A stretch of 64,000 nt of DNA. Source: Mangrovibacterium lignilyticum. GTDB taxonomy: Bacteria; Bacteroidota; Bacteroidia; Bacteroidales; Prolixibacteraceae. The stretch covers positions 62,001-126,000 of the forward strand of contig NZ_WKLH01000001.1 of the NCBI RefSeq assembly GCF_010882175.1. The letters are read 5' to 3'. How positions within the stretch are numbered: position 1 is the stretch's first letter; every line of letters starts with the position of its first letter. The notes beneath the pieces are model-generated. The model searched no databases, was not told the DNA's origin, and was given only the letters and a program-made list of their open reading frames with translations. Position numbers and translations under genes: made by a program. Below are positions 52,855 to 61,910 of the stretch, in pieces.

Positions 52855-54105
52855 GTGGATATTTTTGATAAGTTTACATCTAACAAAGGAAATATCGGCC
52901 AGTATATGCAGCGCGCACATGGCTATTTTGCATTCCCAAAACTGGAAGGTGAAATTGGTGCACGCATGAAATTCAGGGGTAAGGAAGTGCTTACCTGGAG
53001 TTTGAACAATTATATTGGATTAGCCAATCATCCTGAAGTCCGCAAAGCTGATGCACAAGCAGCTGCTGATTGGGGACTTGCTTACCCAATGGGTGCCCGC
53101 ATGATGTCGGGACAAACTGATTACCACGAAACATTAGAGCGTGATCTAGCCTCATTTGTCGGCAAAGAAGATGCGTTCCTGTTGAACTTCGGTTACCAGG
53201 GAATGGTGTCTATTATTGATGCTATTTGTGGCCGTAACGACGTAATTGTTTACGATAGTGAAGCACACGCTTGTATCTTGGATGGTGTTCGTTTGCATAT
53301 GGGGAAACGATACGTATTCCCGCACAACGATATTGAAAACCTGAAAAAGCAATTGGAACGTGCAACCAAATTAGCCGAAAAACAAGGCGGTGGTATTTTA
53401 GTTATTACTGAAGGTGTTTTTGGTATGTCTGGTGACTTGGGGAAACTCGACGAGATTGCTGCCCTGAAAAAAGATTTCAACTTCCGCTTACTGGTTGATG
53501 ATGCTCACGGTTTTGGAACCATGGGTGCTACCGGTGCCGGTTCTCCTGAACATTTCGGTGTGATGGACCAGGTTGATATCCTGTTCTGTACTTTTGCCAA
53601 ATCAATGGCATCAATCGGTGCATTTGTAGCTGCCGAGCGTGAAGTGGTCAACTACCTTCGCTACAACATGCGTTCACAAACATTTGCGAAATCGTTGCCA
53701 ATGCCACTAGTTATCGGTGCAATGAAACGTTTGGAATTGTTGAAAAACAGTCCTGAATTACGCGAAAAACTTTGGACAATTGTAAACGCACTGCAAGGTG
53801 GATTGAAAGCTGCCGGTTTCGACCTTGGCCGTACCAATACACCTGTAACTCCGGTTTACATGAAGGGTGGCGTTGTTGAAGCAACCAATGTTGTTGTTGA
53901 CCTGCGCGAGAAATATGAAATTTTCTGTTCGGTGGTTGTTTATCCGGTAATCCCGAAAGGTGAAATCATCTTGCGTTTAATCCCAACATCAGAACATTCA
54001 TTGGAAGATGTTGAGTACACCATCAAAGCCTTCAAAGAAGTGCGTGATAAACTGGCTAACGGCGATTATGCCGGTGAAGAAATTCAAGCCATGGGCGTTC
54101 TTTAA
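52855..54105 (+). CDS. Alpha-oxoamine synthase (serine palmitoyltransferase / KBL-like)
   Basis: A 416-residue PLP enzyme that condenses an amino acid with an acyl-CoA. Motifs: LTWSLNNYIGLANHPEV, MGARMMSGQTDYHETLERDLA, EAHACILDG, VITEGVFGMSGDLG, LLVDDAHGFGTMG (Asp and His for PLP) and the Schiff-base Lys in TFAKSMASIGAF. Close groups are serine palmitoyltransferase (sphingolipids), cysteate acyltransferase (sulfonolipids), KBL and BioF. Absence of biotin or threonine genes favours a lipid role, but the amino acid substrate is not certain. GTG start chosen for the MDIFDKF N-terminus. A terminator follows at 54135-54166. Confidence 0.85.
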   Translation: MDIFDKFTSNKGNIGQYMQRAHGYFAFPKLEGEIGARMKFRGKEVLTWSLNNYIGLANHPEVRKADAQAAADWGLAYPMGARMMSGQTDYHETLERDLASFVGKEDAFLLNFGYQGMVSIIDAICGRNDVIVYDSEAHACILDGVRLHMGKRYVFPHNDIENLKKQLERATKLAEKQGGGILVITEGVFGMSGDLGKLDEIAALKKDFNFRLLVDDAHGFGTMGATGAGSPEHFGVMDQVDILFCTFAKSMASIGAFVAAEREVVNYLRYNMRSQTFAKSLPMPLVIGAMKRLELLKNSPELREKLWTIVNALQGGLKAAGFDLGRTNTPVTPVYMKGGVVEATNVVVDLREKYEIFCSVVVYPVIPKGEIILRLIPTSEHSLEDVEYTIKAFKEVRDKLANGDYAGEEIQAMGVL

Positions 54106-54134
54106 TTAGAAGATATTTTATCTCAAAATAAAAA

Positions 54135-54166
54135 AAATCCCTTCGTCAATCGACGAAGGGATTTTT
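54135..54166. terminator. Bidirectional terminator between converging genes
   Basis: Perfect 13-bp stem AAATCCCTTCGTC / GACGAAGGGATTT with a 4-base loop, A-tract on the left and T-tract on the right. It serves the alpha-oxoamine synthase and trxB. Confidence 0.93.
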
Positions 54167-54211
54167 TGTTGGCTGAAGTCTCAGCCTACCCGCTTGGATG
54201 TCCAGACGGGC

Positions 54212-55210
54212 TTATGAATTTTTCTCAGATAAATAACGTTCAGCATCCATGGCTGCCATACAACCAGAACCGGCCGCAGTAACCGCCTGCCGATAATGTG
54301 AGTCCTGTACATCACCGCAGGCAAATACACCAGCCACATTTGTTTTCGATGTTCCCGGAACCGTTTTGATATAGCCAACTTCATCGGTATCCAAATATTC
54401 AGCAACAAAATCTGAATTTGGTTTGTGTCCGATAGCCAGGAAGAAACCGTCAATTTTAAGAGTTACTTCTTCCTCATTAGCTTCACCTTTGTTTTTCCAC
54501 AAAACAGCCCCTTCAACAACACCATCTCCCAGTAGTCCTTTGGTCTGATGTTTCCAAAGAATTTCAACATTCGGAGTCTTCATAACACGTTCAGCCATCA
54601 CTTTCGAAGCACGCAACTCATCGCGACGGACAATCAAGTAAACTTTTTTCGCTAATCCTGCCAGGTACATAGCCTCTTCAGCAGCAGTATCGCCACCACC
54701 AACGACAGCAACGTCTTTTCCGCGATAGAAGAATCCATCGCAAGTAGCACAGGCAGAAACACCACCTCCGGCATATTTTTGTTCATCAGGTATACCCAGG
54801 TATTTGGCAGTAGCCCCGGTAGCTAAAATCACTGTTTCAGCCTCAAGCAGTTTTTTCCCATCAATCCAAACTTTATGAACATCACCTGAAAAATCAACTT
54901 TAGTGGCATAACCAAAGCGCACATCAGTTCCAAAACGAACCGCTTGCTTTTTCAAGTCCTCCATCATTTCAGGCCCTGTAATTCCTTCCGGATATCCGGG
55001 AAAGTTTTCCACCTCAGTAGTTGTGGTCAACTGACCTCCAGGCTGAAGTCCTTCGTACATTACCGGGCTAAGATTGGCACGGGCAGCATATATAGCGGCT
55101 GTATAACCTGCTGGGCCAGAACCAATAATTAAGCATTTTACTTTTTCGGCTTCACCTCCAGGGGTGTTATTTGATTTTTCGTTTTCGTTAAGATCTAATG
55201 ACTTGAACAT
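54212..55210 (-). CDS. trxB: Thioredoxin-disulfide reductase
   Basis: NADPH-dependent reduction of thioredoxin. The 332-residue flavoprotein has CLIIGSGPAGYTAAIYAARANLSP (FAD site), the redox-active CATCDGFFYRGKDVAVVGGGDTAAEEAMYLA (Cys-x-x-Cys then NADP loop), and GVFACGDVQDSHYRQAVTAAGSGCMAAMDAERYL at the end. About 25 extra N-terminal residues precede the usual start. The ATG at 55210 (MFKSLDLNE) was preferred; an upstream one at 55240 is possible. Confidence 0.95.
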   Translation of the reverse strand: MFKSLDLNENEKSNNTPGGEAEKVKCLIIGSGPAGYTAAIYAARANLSPVMYEGLQPGGQLTTTTEVENFPGYPEGITGPEMMEDLKKQAVRFGTDVRFGYATKVDFSGDVHKVWIDGKKLLEAETVILATGATAKYLGIPDEQKYAGGGVSACATCDGFFYRGKDVAVVGGGDTAAEEAMYLAGLAKKVYLIVRRDELRASKVMAERVMKTPNVEILWKHQTKGLLGDGVVEGAVLWKNKGEANEEEVTLKIDGFFLAIGHKPNSDFVAEYLDTDEVGYIKTVPGTSKTNVAGVFACGDVQDSHYRQAVTAAGSGCMAAMDAERYLSEKNS

Positions 55211-55391
55211 GATATATACCTTATTTAAGATTTTAGTCACAAAAATACATTTCAGTACGCTAATATCATCATTTATAACTTCAATAATATTTAATATCCG
55301 ATAGATTCAGACTATACGAATAAGAACTAATCTATTTTAAAAAATTATTTTGAAGTCATGTTCGGAATGTTTATTTTCGCAGCACCAAAAT

Positions 55392-55465
55392 CGGGATGTA
55401 GCGCAGCCTGGTAGCGCACTCGTCTGGGGGGCGAGGGGTCGCAAGTTCAAATCTTGTCATCCCGA
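55392..55465 (+). tRNA. tRNA-Pro (anticodon GGG)
   Basis: A full cloverleaf: acceptor CGGGATG/CATCCCG (7 perfect pairs), D stem GCGC/GCGC, anticodon stem CTCGT/GCGAG with loop CTGGGGG (anticodon GGG), T arm GCAAG-TTCAAAT-CTTGT, and A73. CCA is not encoded. A hairpin terminator follows at once. Confidence 0.95.
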
Positions 55466-55478
55466 CAATTGAAATACA

Positions 55479-55508
55479 AGGAGTTAGATCACATCTAGCT
55501 CCTTTTTC
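55479..55508 (+). terminator. Terminator after tRNA-Pro
   Basis: AGGAGTTAGAT / ATCTAGCTCCT stem (one G-U) with a CAC loop and a TTTT tail. Confidence 0.9.
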
Positions 55509-55513
55509 ATTTT

Positions 55514-55730
55514 CATCAGGTGCAACATAGGTGCAACAATCAATAGGGGCAGATATTAAAAATTCACTCTTCAGACCCTATACTTTTCAAATACTTCTCC
55601 GTTTTTAAGAGCCAATATTTAAAATTGTTGAGCATTTAGATTCCAAGAAAGGCAAACTAAACAAATTTACTCTTTCATTTTCATATATCTTCGGCAAAGG
55701 GTCTTCTGGGTATTCTCTCTATCTTCGAGA
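55514..55730. other. AT-rich stretch beside the tRNA with a doubled AGGTGCAACA
   Basis: Two copies of AGGTGCAACA lie one base apart near 55516-55537, a pattern I associate from memory with the flanks of tyrosine-integrase genes in Bacteroidota. No integrase ORF is present. It is therefore at most the residue of a former insertion at the tRNA gene. Confidence 0.35.
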
Positions 55731-56300
55731 TTGACTAATTTTATTGGAACTAAATATTCCATTGTGAAAAACGATCTGTTTTGGGAGATTCCTTCGTCTC
55801 TAGATATGAGCGAGATTTTGAGTAAACATCCGCCTGAGTTCAAGTATCATATTGACAAATTCTACTATATTCTTGACTATCTCTCAAGAGGCATGGATTT
55901 GGAGGATTTGGACAACAACGAGGGCTTCATTAACCTAAACGCTCAAAAGCTTCAGGAAGCGGTACACGACTATCGAAAATACCTAGATTACCTCCTCAAG
56001 AGGGGAATAATCAGCACAGATATGGAGTATGTTGTTGGGAAAAAATCGAAAGGTTACTTTTTACAAAGCTACGCCCGGATTCACAAGGTCGATATTCAAA
56101 AGATACCGATTACCTCTTGGCCAATGATCAAGCGAAAACGTAAAGTGGATATGCAACAAAATTCTGTACGGCGAATTAAGAGTTATGCCGCTATTCTTTG
56201 CTTATTGCTTAGTTGTTCAAAGTCCTTCATCAAATATATTCAAGCTATACTGAAAGATGAATTGGTGGACAAGAAGAAAAGCTACGATATTTTCAACTGA
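55731..56300 (+). CDS. Hypothetical protein, possibly a truncated mobile-element gene
   Basis: A 189-residue ORF with a TTG start (next ATG at 55806, MSEILSKH). Residues 25-145 are convincing soluble, charged protein (FKYHIDKFYYILDYLSRGMDLEDL; KYLDYLLKRGIISTDMEYVVGKKSKGYFLQSYA), resembling a winged-helix-like segment seen in unnamed proteins of Bacteroidota mobile elements, from memory. After about residue 148 the character changes abruptly to a Cys/Leu/Ser-rich stretch, suggesting a frameshift and loss of the true C-terminus. AT-rich and isolated next to a tRNA gene. Confidence 0.45.
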   Translation: MTNFIGTKYSIVKNDLFWEIPSSLDMSEILSKHPPEFKYHIDKFYYILDYLSRGMDLEDLDNNEGFINLNAQKLQEAVHDYRKYLDYLLKRGIISTDMEYVVGKKSKGYFLQSYARIHKVDIQKIPITSWPMIKRKRKVDMQQNSVRRIKSYAAILCLLLSCSKSFIKYIQAILKDELVDKKKSYDIFN

Positions 56301-56405
56301 AATATTCTAAGGAGACAAATTTGCTCTCCACAGGAACCTTCTAATTTCAATTAATTCAATTGCGAGGAAGATATTAGCCATGTAATTAACGGCCCAAGCT
56401 TCTCT

Positions 56406-56484
56406 TTATTCCACCGTAATGATCACTCGCTGGCAGCGTGTTAATGTAGGTTCTCCGAAATCTGCAACTTCGCAAACCATTTTG
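56406..56484 (-). pseudogene. Remnant of a second DUF1593 gene (3' end)
   Basis: On the minus strand it encodes KMVCEVADFGEPTLTRCQRV then IITVE and a stop. This corresponds residue by residue to the last 25 residues of the intact gene at 59284-60702 (HMVCEVSDSGEPSLTRYQRV, IITVR). Nothing upstream continues the homology, so only the tail of a paralogue survives, on the other side of the GH95 gene. Confidence 0.8.
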
Positions 56485-56518
56485 AATAAGTTCTTATTTG
56501 ATCCTATTTTGAATGCAG

Positions 56519-56552
56519 AGAAGAGTAATGATCCTCAGATCATTACTCTTCT
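56519..56552. repeat. Perfect 15-bp inverted repeat
   Basis: AGAAGAGTAATGATC / GATCATTACTCTTCT around a CTCA loop. There is no T-tract, so a Rho-independent terminator is doubtful, although it lies just downstream of the GH95 gene and could act as an mRNA 3' stabiliser. Confidence 0.75.
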
Positions 56553-56593
56553 TGCGAGCACTACTGCTAAGTTTTAAATAAAACGGCAAATTA

Positions 56594-59068
56594 CTATTTC
56601 GCGGTAAAATGATAGGTCACTCCAGCTTCGGTAGCAAAATCAAACAGCTGTGTTGGTATCAATTGTACGGCTTTCAGCTCGGCTTTTTCGCTAACCAAAG
56701 GCTTTTTGATGGCTGCCGTTTTGAAAAGCGGGTTGCTGTTTGCTGTTCCTTCTTCAACTTTGGTCAGGTCAACATCGCCGGTTAACTCGCTAGCCAAACG
56801 TAAACGGCAATTTCCTCCAATTGAAGAATATATCGTCAAATCCTTCACCTGCCCTTTTTCCCAACTCAGATCGATTGTGAAACCTCCGCGGGCACGCAGG
56901 CCTTTAACCTGACCAGATTGCCATTTTAACGGTATTGCCGGTAATAGAAAGATGTCTCCATCGTGACTTTGCACGAGCATTTCGGAAATACCTGCCGTAC
57001 AACCAAAGTTACCATCAATTTGGAAGGGCGGGTGTGCATCGAATAAGTTCGGGTAAGTACCACCTTTTTCACCTTGCTTTTCGAGTGGCGATGGCGTCAA
57101 CTGATCTGCAATCAGCTTATAAGCGCGTTCACCATTCAGCAAACGTGCCCAGAAGTTCACTTTCCATCCCATTGACCATCCTGTTGATTTATCGCCACGA
57201 TACTCGAGGGTATTTTGAGCCGCCTGAAATAACTCTGGTGATCCAAATGGTGATACCTGGTTACTCGGATACAAGCCATACAAATGAGAAACATGACGGT
57301 GCTTGTCATCCACCCGATCCCAATCTTCCAGCCATTCCTGTAATTGTGTATGCTGACCAATTTGCATCGGAGCTAAACGGGCCTTCATCGCCTGCACCGT
57401 ATCGGCAAATGCCTGATCGGTATCTAATACAGAAGATGCCTCAACTAAATTTGAAAACACATCGAAAACCAACTGGTTATCCATTGTTGTTCCGGCTGTC
57501 ATTGAGGTTCCTCCGGGATGACGATTCTCAGGTGACATTGATGGGCTTACAACCATCCAGTGGTGTTTTGGCTCTTCCTGTAACACATCGACATAGTAAA
57601 CAGCGATTCCTTTCAATACCGGGTAAACAACAGCCAGAAATTTTTTATCGCCAGTAAACAGATAATGCTGCCAAATATGTTGACTCAACCAAGCACCTCC
57701 CATTGGCCACATGCCGTAAAAAGCACCGTCAATCATCCCGGTAATCCGCCAAATATCCGTATTATGATGCATCATCCAGCCACGAGCGCCGTACATTTCG
57801 CGAGCCGATTGCTGCCCTGTTTCAGAAAGATCCCTCACCATTGCAAACAAAGGTTCGTGCATCTCCGACAGGTTTGTCACTTCTGCCGGCCAGTAGTTCA
57901 TCTCCGTATTAATATTCACCGTGTATTTGCTATCCCACGATGGATTCAGCTGATGATTCCATATACCTTGTAAGTTGGCAGGTTGTGTTCCCGGACGTGA
58001 TGATGAAATGAGTAAATAACGACCAAATTGAAAATACAACGACACTAACTGCGGATCGTTTGCTGTAGCAAAATCGGCAATGCGCTGATCGGTTGTATTT
58101 TTCACAGAGTCGGTTACCCCCAAATCCAGCCCAACGCGGTTAAAATAAGTTTGATAGTCGGCGATATGATCAGCTTTTAGCACTTCGAAGCTTTTCGTTC
58201 CTGCTTTAGCCAAATAAGCTTTCGCAATCGTTTCTGCATCGACCCCCAAATCCTCGTAATTCCTGAAGTTGGTGCCAATGGAGATTAACACAGTCGCTGC
58301 ATCTGCTCCTTCAACTTGCAGAATAGTATCATTTTTCACTAAGCTTCCACCTTCCAATACCGGGTAAAAGCGAGCATTATATTCAATCTTCCCTTCTTTA
58401 TTGTCAACAGCTTCTCCTTTTCCGTCCATCACTAACTGGTCTCCGTCAACATAAACATGATTGACAGTGTGCGGACTTGAAGCTTTCATCTTAAAGGTGA
58501 TTTTTCCCTTTTCGCTGGCCGTCAGTCGAACGGCAATCACCTGATCGACTGCAGTTGAAAGAAATTCCCTTTTGTAGTTCACACCATCAGCAGCATAGGT
58601 GACTGAGCTAACTGCATTCTTCAGATCCAAATCGCGATAATAATTTGCTACCGAACCCTGATCTGGAAACTCGAAATACAGGTCGCCCACTGTTTGGTAA
58701 GGCATCCCATAATTGTTATCGGCAGGAGCATGGCGAGGAACACGGCTCATCACCAGCTGTTCTGCTTCTTTGTATTTACCATCGAAAATGAGCTTACGAA
58801 CCTCTGGCAAAATTTCCTTGAATCCTTTGGGCAAATTATTACCCGGCTCACCGGCCCAAACAGTTTCTTCGTTAACCTGGAGGTGCTCCTCTTGCGGGGA
58901 ACCGAAAACCATAGCCCCTAAACGACCATTTCCAATGGGCAAAGCTTCTTCCCAATATTCAGCCGGTTTATCATACCATAGTTTTAACAGATTTTCATTT
59001 GAGGCAGGCGTTGTACTGCACGCAAACAACATAAAAGCGATGGGCAGTATCCATAAATTCTTCATCAT
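56594..59068 (-). CDS. Glycoside hydrolase family 95 (alpha-L-fucosidase / galactosidase type)
   Basis: An 824-residue lipoprotein (signal MMKNLWILPIAFMLFACS, lipobox Cys at about 17). GH95 marks are LWYDKPAEYWEEALPIGNGRLGAMVFG at the N-terminus, EETVWAGEPGNN, the block TVNINTEMNYWPAEVTNLSEMHEPLF holding the Asn pair that in this family assists catalysis, MHHNTDIWRITGMIDGA, RHVSHLYGLYPSNQVSPF, and FQIDGNFGCTAGISEMLVQSHDG. It would remove alpha-linked fucose or L-galactose from plant or algal glycans at the cell surface. The start at 59068 restores the signal peptide. It is the last gene of the carbohydrate cluster on this strand. Confidence 0.93.
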   Translation of the reverse strand: MMKNLWILPIAFMLFACSTTPASNENLLKLWYDKPAEYWEEALPIGNGRLGAMVFGSPQEEHLQVNEETVWAGEPGNNLPKGFKEILPEVRKLIFDGKYKEAEQLVMSRVPRHAPADNNYGMPYQTVGDLYFEFPDQGSVANYYRDLDLKNAVSSVTYAADGVNYKREFLSTAVDQVIAVRLTASEKGKITFKMKASSPHTVNHVYVDGDQLVMDGKGEAVDNKEGKIEYNARFYPVLEGGSLVKNDTILQVEGADAATVLISIGTNFRNYEDLGVDAETIAKAYLAKAGTKSFEVLKADHIADYQTYFNRVGLDLGVTDSVKNTTDQRIADFATANDPQLVSLYFQFGRYLLISSSRPGTQPANLQGIWNHQLNPSWDSKYTVNINTEMNYWPAEVTNLSEMHEPLFAMVRDLSETGQQSAREMYGARGWMMHHNTDIWRITGMIDGAFYGMWPMGGAWLSQHIWQHYLFTGDKKFLAVVYPVLKGIAVYYVDVLQEEPKHHWMVVSPSMSPENRHPGGTSMTAGTTMDNQLVFDVFSNLVEASSVLDTDQAFADTVQAMKARLAPMQIGQHTQLQEWLEDWDRVDDKHRHVSHLYGLYPSNQVSPFGSPELFQAAQNTLEYRGDKSTGWSMGWKVNFWARLLNGERAYKLIADQLTPSPLEKQGEKGGTYPNLFDAHPPFQIDGNFGCTAGISEMLVQSHDGDIFLLPAIPLKWQSGQVKGLRARGGFTIDLSWEKGQVKDLTIYSSIGGNCRLRLASELTGDVDLTKVEEGTANSNPLFKTAAIKKPLVSEKAELKAVQLIPTQLFDFATEAGVTYHFTAK

Positions 59069-59283
59069 AAGTAGTAGGTTGATTTGTTGAAATTCGATTG
59101 TCAAAAATAAACTTGCAGATCCTTTTTAATAGAGGTCATTTTGATTTATCAGGGGGGATATTCTCTCAAAAGACAAGTATTCCATACTTTAGCCATAGCC
59201 AAATATTTTGTGAACGAGAAAAAAACATCTCCTACAATTAAAAAAGCGGTACAGGTCGAATAGCTTTTGAAATTCGTATTTCA

Positions 59284-60702
59284 CTATCTCACCGTAATGA
59301 TCACCCGCTGGTAACGCGTTAACGAAGGTTCACCGGAATCGCTCACCTCACAAACCATATGAAATGTTTCCCCGTCTTTTGCGTCTTCCTGGATCCGAAT
59401 GGTCGTTTTTGCCGTTTCCGACGTTGCAATCGTATCTCCATCATAAGTTCCGGCTTCAACATAGTGCCACCACTTAAATGAGAGTTGATCGCCATCCGGA
59501 TCAGTCGTAGCCGAAGCATCCAGTTTAACCTTCGATCCTGGCTTGGCAATAATATTTAAAGGTGTGTTTTTCAAACGTACCACCGGATGATGATTTGCGG
59601 AAGCGTAATCTTTCACGCACCAAGCTGCACGCGCTGCAAAATCATTCTGAACAGCTGGCAACCAACGCCAGATCGGCTTGAAGTAGTGTGTCCGGATCGG
59701 ACGCTTAACTGTCGTAGTATCATGTTCCATCTTTTTCGACCAGCTATTACTGAAGCCCCAACGGCCATCCGGGTGTTTATAGGTCGAATCCGGTAGCGGG
59801 TCCATCCATACATTGTTACGAACGTTAACATAGCGACCTCCCCACCCACCGTTGCCGGGCGATTCCATGCTCCGCAAACCGGTTGGAACATTATACAGAA
59901 ATGACGGCGTATCACCTTCGGCATTGAACGCACCTTGGTTGTTTTCATACGCACTGCAAAGCGGGCCATGCCCCTGCAGAATATTTTTGGTCATCCAGTC
60001 GGCTTCAAAATAAGTCTTCACCTGCTCAGGCAACACTTTCGGCCAGATATAGGCCATGCAATCAAACTGGTCGGAAATAATGGTTGGAATATTGAACTGC
60101 TCCCAGTTAGGGCGGATGTACTCCTGGTAGCTTTCGTCCTGTTCCCAAATCAGGAAAAGGCGCATCTTACCGGCTACCTCGGCCATTCTTTCGGGTTCGT
60201 CTTCCTGGATTATTTTTAGCGCCCGGGCAATCGTGTTACAGCCTCCCCACGCCTGTATCCACACTGGCCCTGCATCGCTTTTATCCAGCAAAACGCGGGC
60301 AATCAACTCTGCACCTTCGGTACGAATCGAATCCACTCCTACTCCGTTAATGTTGCCAACTTTCCATTTACTCAACAAATATTCAGGAGCGGGATAAGCA
60401 GGATCGTGCAATAACAAATTCTGGTATACCTGCGCATAAAGTGCAATATAATCCTTTACCCAATCCACTGGATGAAAGGCATTCCAGCCCTCACCTCCAA
60501 CCCAATGGAACTGGGAACTACTATTGATGATGCCCTCGACGTCGAACTCGTTTGATGTCAGCAGAAAACGAACCATAGACGCCCGATCGTCCGCTTCACC
60601 ATCAGTCGTGACAATGACACGGGGTCTGGTACTTTGACTAAAAGTCTTTATGCTCCCAGCAAACAGCAGGACTAAAAGGAGCAAAATCATTTTTCTATTC
60701 AT
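59284..60702 (-). CDS. DUF1593 nucleoside-hydrolase-like secreted protein
   Basis: A 472-residue protein with a signal peptide (MNRKMILLLLVLLFAGSIKTFSQ). The N-terminal two-thirds is the DUF1593 domain: RPRVIVTTDGEADDRASMVRFLLTSNEFDVEGIINSSSQFHW has the acidic Asp cluster of the nucleoside-hydrolase fold; PVWIQAWGGCNTIARAL follows. The last 110 residues form an immunoglobulin-like PKD/cellulose-binding-type module (KLDASATTDPDGDQLSFKWWHY ... FHMVCEVSDSGEPSLTRYQRV). Homologues occur in plant-polysaccharide clusters; the reaction is uncertain to me. A decayed tail of a paralogue lies at 56406-56484. Confidence 0.88.
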   Translation of the reverse strand: MNRKMILLLLVLLFAGSIKTFSQSTRPRVIVTTDGEADDRASMVRFLLTSNEFDVEGIINSSSQFHWVGGEGWNAFHPVDWVKDYIALYAQVYQNLLLHDPAYPAPEYLLSKWKVGNINGVGVDSIRTEGAELIARVLLDKSDAGPVWIQAWGGCNTIARALKIIQEDEPERMAEVAGKMRLFLIWEQDESYQEYIRPNWEQFNIPTIISDQFDCMAYIWPKVLPEQVKTYFEADWMTKNILQGHGPLCSAYENNQGAFNAEGDTPSFLYNVPTGLRSMESPGNGGWGGRYVNVRNNVWMDPLPDSTYKHPDGRWGFSNSWSKKMEHDTTTVKRPIRTHYFKPIWRWLPAVQNDFAARAAWCVKDYASANHHPVVRLKNTPLNIIAKPGSKVKLDASATTDPDGDQLSFKWWHYVEAGTYDGDTIATSETAKTTIRIQEDAKDGETFHMVCEVSDSGEPSLTRYQRVIITVR

Positions 60703-60848
60703 CCGCTATTGCTTTATTATTCATCCGTTTTTATTTGCACCCATTTCTAATATCTAAATATAACAAATAGAAAAACAGCGTTTCTGATTTCGGAAAAGCA
60801 TCCGTCAGAAAACACTGTTTTCAGGTTGAAAAATGCTACGGCAATTTC

Positions 60849-61823
60849 TTACTGTGGGACCACTCCTTCGGTTGTCATTTGTACTCTTTTCAGGGTTCCA
60901 TCAGGATTATAATATAATCGATCAATACACACCGAACGTAAATAACTTCCTCCCGCAGTCGGAATAGAACCATTGTGATAGACAAAGTACCAATTGCCTT
61001 TGTACTCCACAATCGACTGGTGATTGGTGTTACTGTTACCAGCCACCTCGTTCAATATTCCTTTGTACTCCCATGGTCCCTCAATGCTTTTACTCATCGC
61101 ATAGCAAATCTTTTCGGGGAACCAGGCAGCATAAGAGAGATAATACCAGTCGCCATGTTTATGAATCCACGGAGCTTCTGTAAAATCTGGCAAATTGAAG
61201 GTCTTTATCTCACTATCCAGCTCAATCATATTATCCTTGAGTTTGGCGTAATAACAACAAGTATTCCCCCAAATCAGGTAGGCCTGTCCGTCATCATCAA
61301 TCCACACGGTCGGATCAATATCGTCCCATGAAATACTGGTACAATCCTTCGTCATATCATTGGTAACCAAAGCAGAACTGCGGGCATCAACAAAAGGTCC
61401 TGTTGGGCTATCTGAGACTGCAACACCAATCGCTTTTCCACCGGTTTGATGTTCGGTGGAAACATACCAGTAGAACTTGCCATTCCGTTCGATCACCTGA
61501 GCGGCCCACGAACTGTGATCCTTTGCCCACTTGAAGTCACCTGTTTTCATGGGAACCGGGTATTCTTTCCAAGTCTTAAAATCCTGGGTTGAGAAAACCA
61601 ACCAATTGGGCATATTATACCATTTACCATCACCGGTATCCTGGCCGGCATACACATAAAATACATCGTTGTGCACAAAAGCTGCCGGATCGGCTGTATA
61701 CTTATGTGTAATTACCGGGTTTCCGGTCGCTTCGAACTGGTATACCGAGTCAAATTGCGCATGCGCAGAGCAAGACCACATCACAATTGCGATCAACATA
61801 CAGAGTTGATATACTTTTCTCAT
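60849..61823 (-). CDS. Glycoside hydrolase family 43 (arabinosidase/xylosidase type)
   Basis: A 324-residue secreted five-bladed beta-propeller. Signal peptide MRKVYQLCMLIAIVMWSCSAHAQ. The catalytic triad positions of GH43 can be read: the base Asp in HKYTADPAAFVHNDVFYVYAG, the pKa-modulating Asp in SWDDIDPTVWIDDDGQAYLIWG, and the acid Glu in FNLPDFTEAPWIHKHGDWYYLSYA. Substrates of the family are arabinan, arabinoxylan or related side chains. The start at 61823 was chosen for the signal peptide. It belongs with the GH95, DUF1593 and GH2 genes. Confidence 0.93.
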   Translation of the reverse strand: MRKVYQLCMLIAIVMWSCSAHAQFDSVYQFEATGNPVITHKYTADPAAFVHNDVFYVYAGQDTGDGKWYNMPNWLVFSTQDFKTWKEYPVPMKTGDFKWAKDHSSWAAQVIERNGKFYWYVSTEHQTGGKAIGVAVSDSPTGPFVDARSSALVTNDMTKDCTSISWDDIDPTVWIDDDGQAYLIWGNTCCYYAKLKDNMIELDSEIKTFNLPDFTEAPWIHKHGDWYYLSYAAWFPEKICYAMSKSIEGPWEYKGILNEVAGNSNTNHQSIVEYKGNWYFVYHNGSIPTAGGSYLRSVCIDRLYYNPDGTLKRVQMTTEGVVPQ

Positions 61824-61910
61824 TTCTTTTGTTTTTTTTAAAGAATTTAAAATCTCTCGGCATTGGGTTTTAACCAATAGGGAGAGATTTTCACTCTAAT
61901 TTAACCGATG

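Noticed and set aside
56420-56576. A plus-strand reading ending with protein-like sequence LNAEKSNDPQIITLLAST
   Set aside because: It overlaps the DUF1593 remnant antisense and the perfect palindrome, and has no convincing start or homologue.
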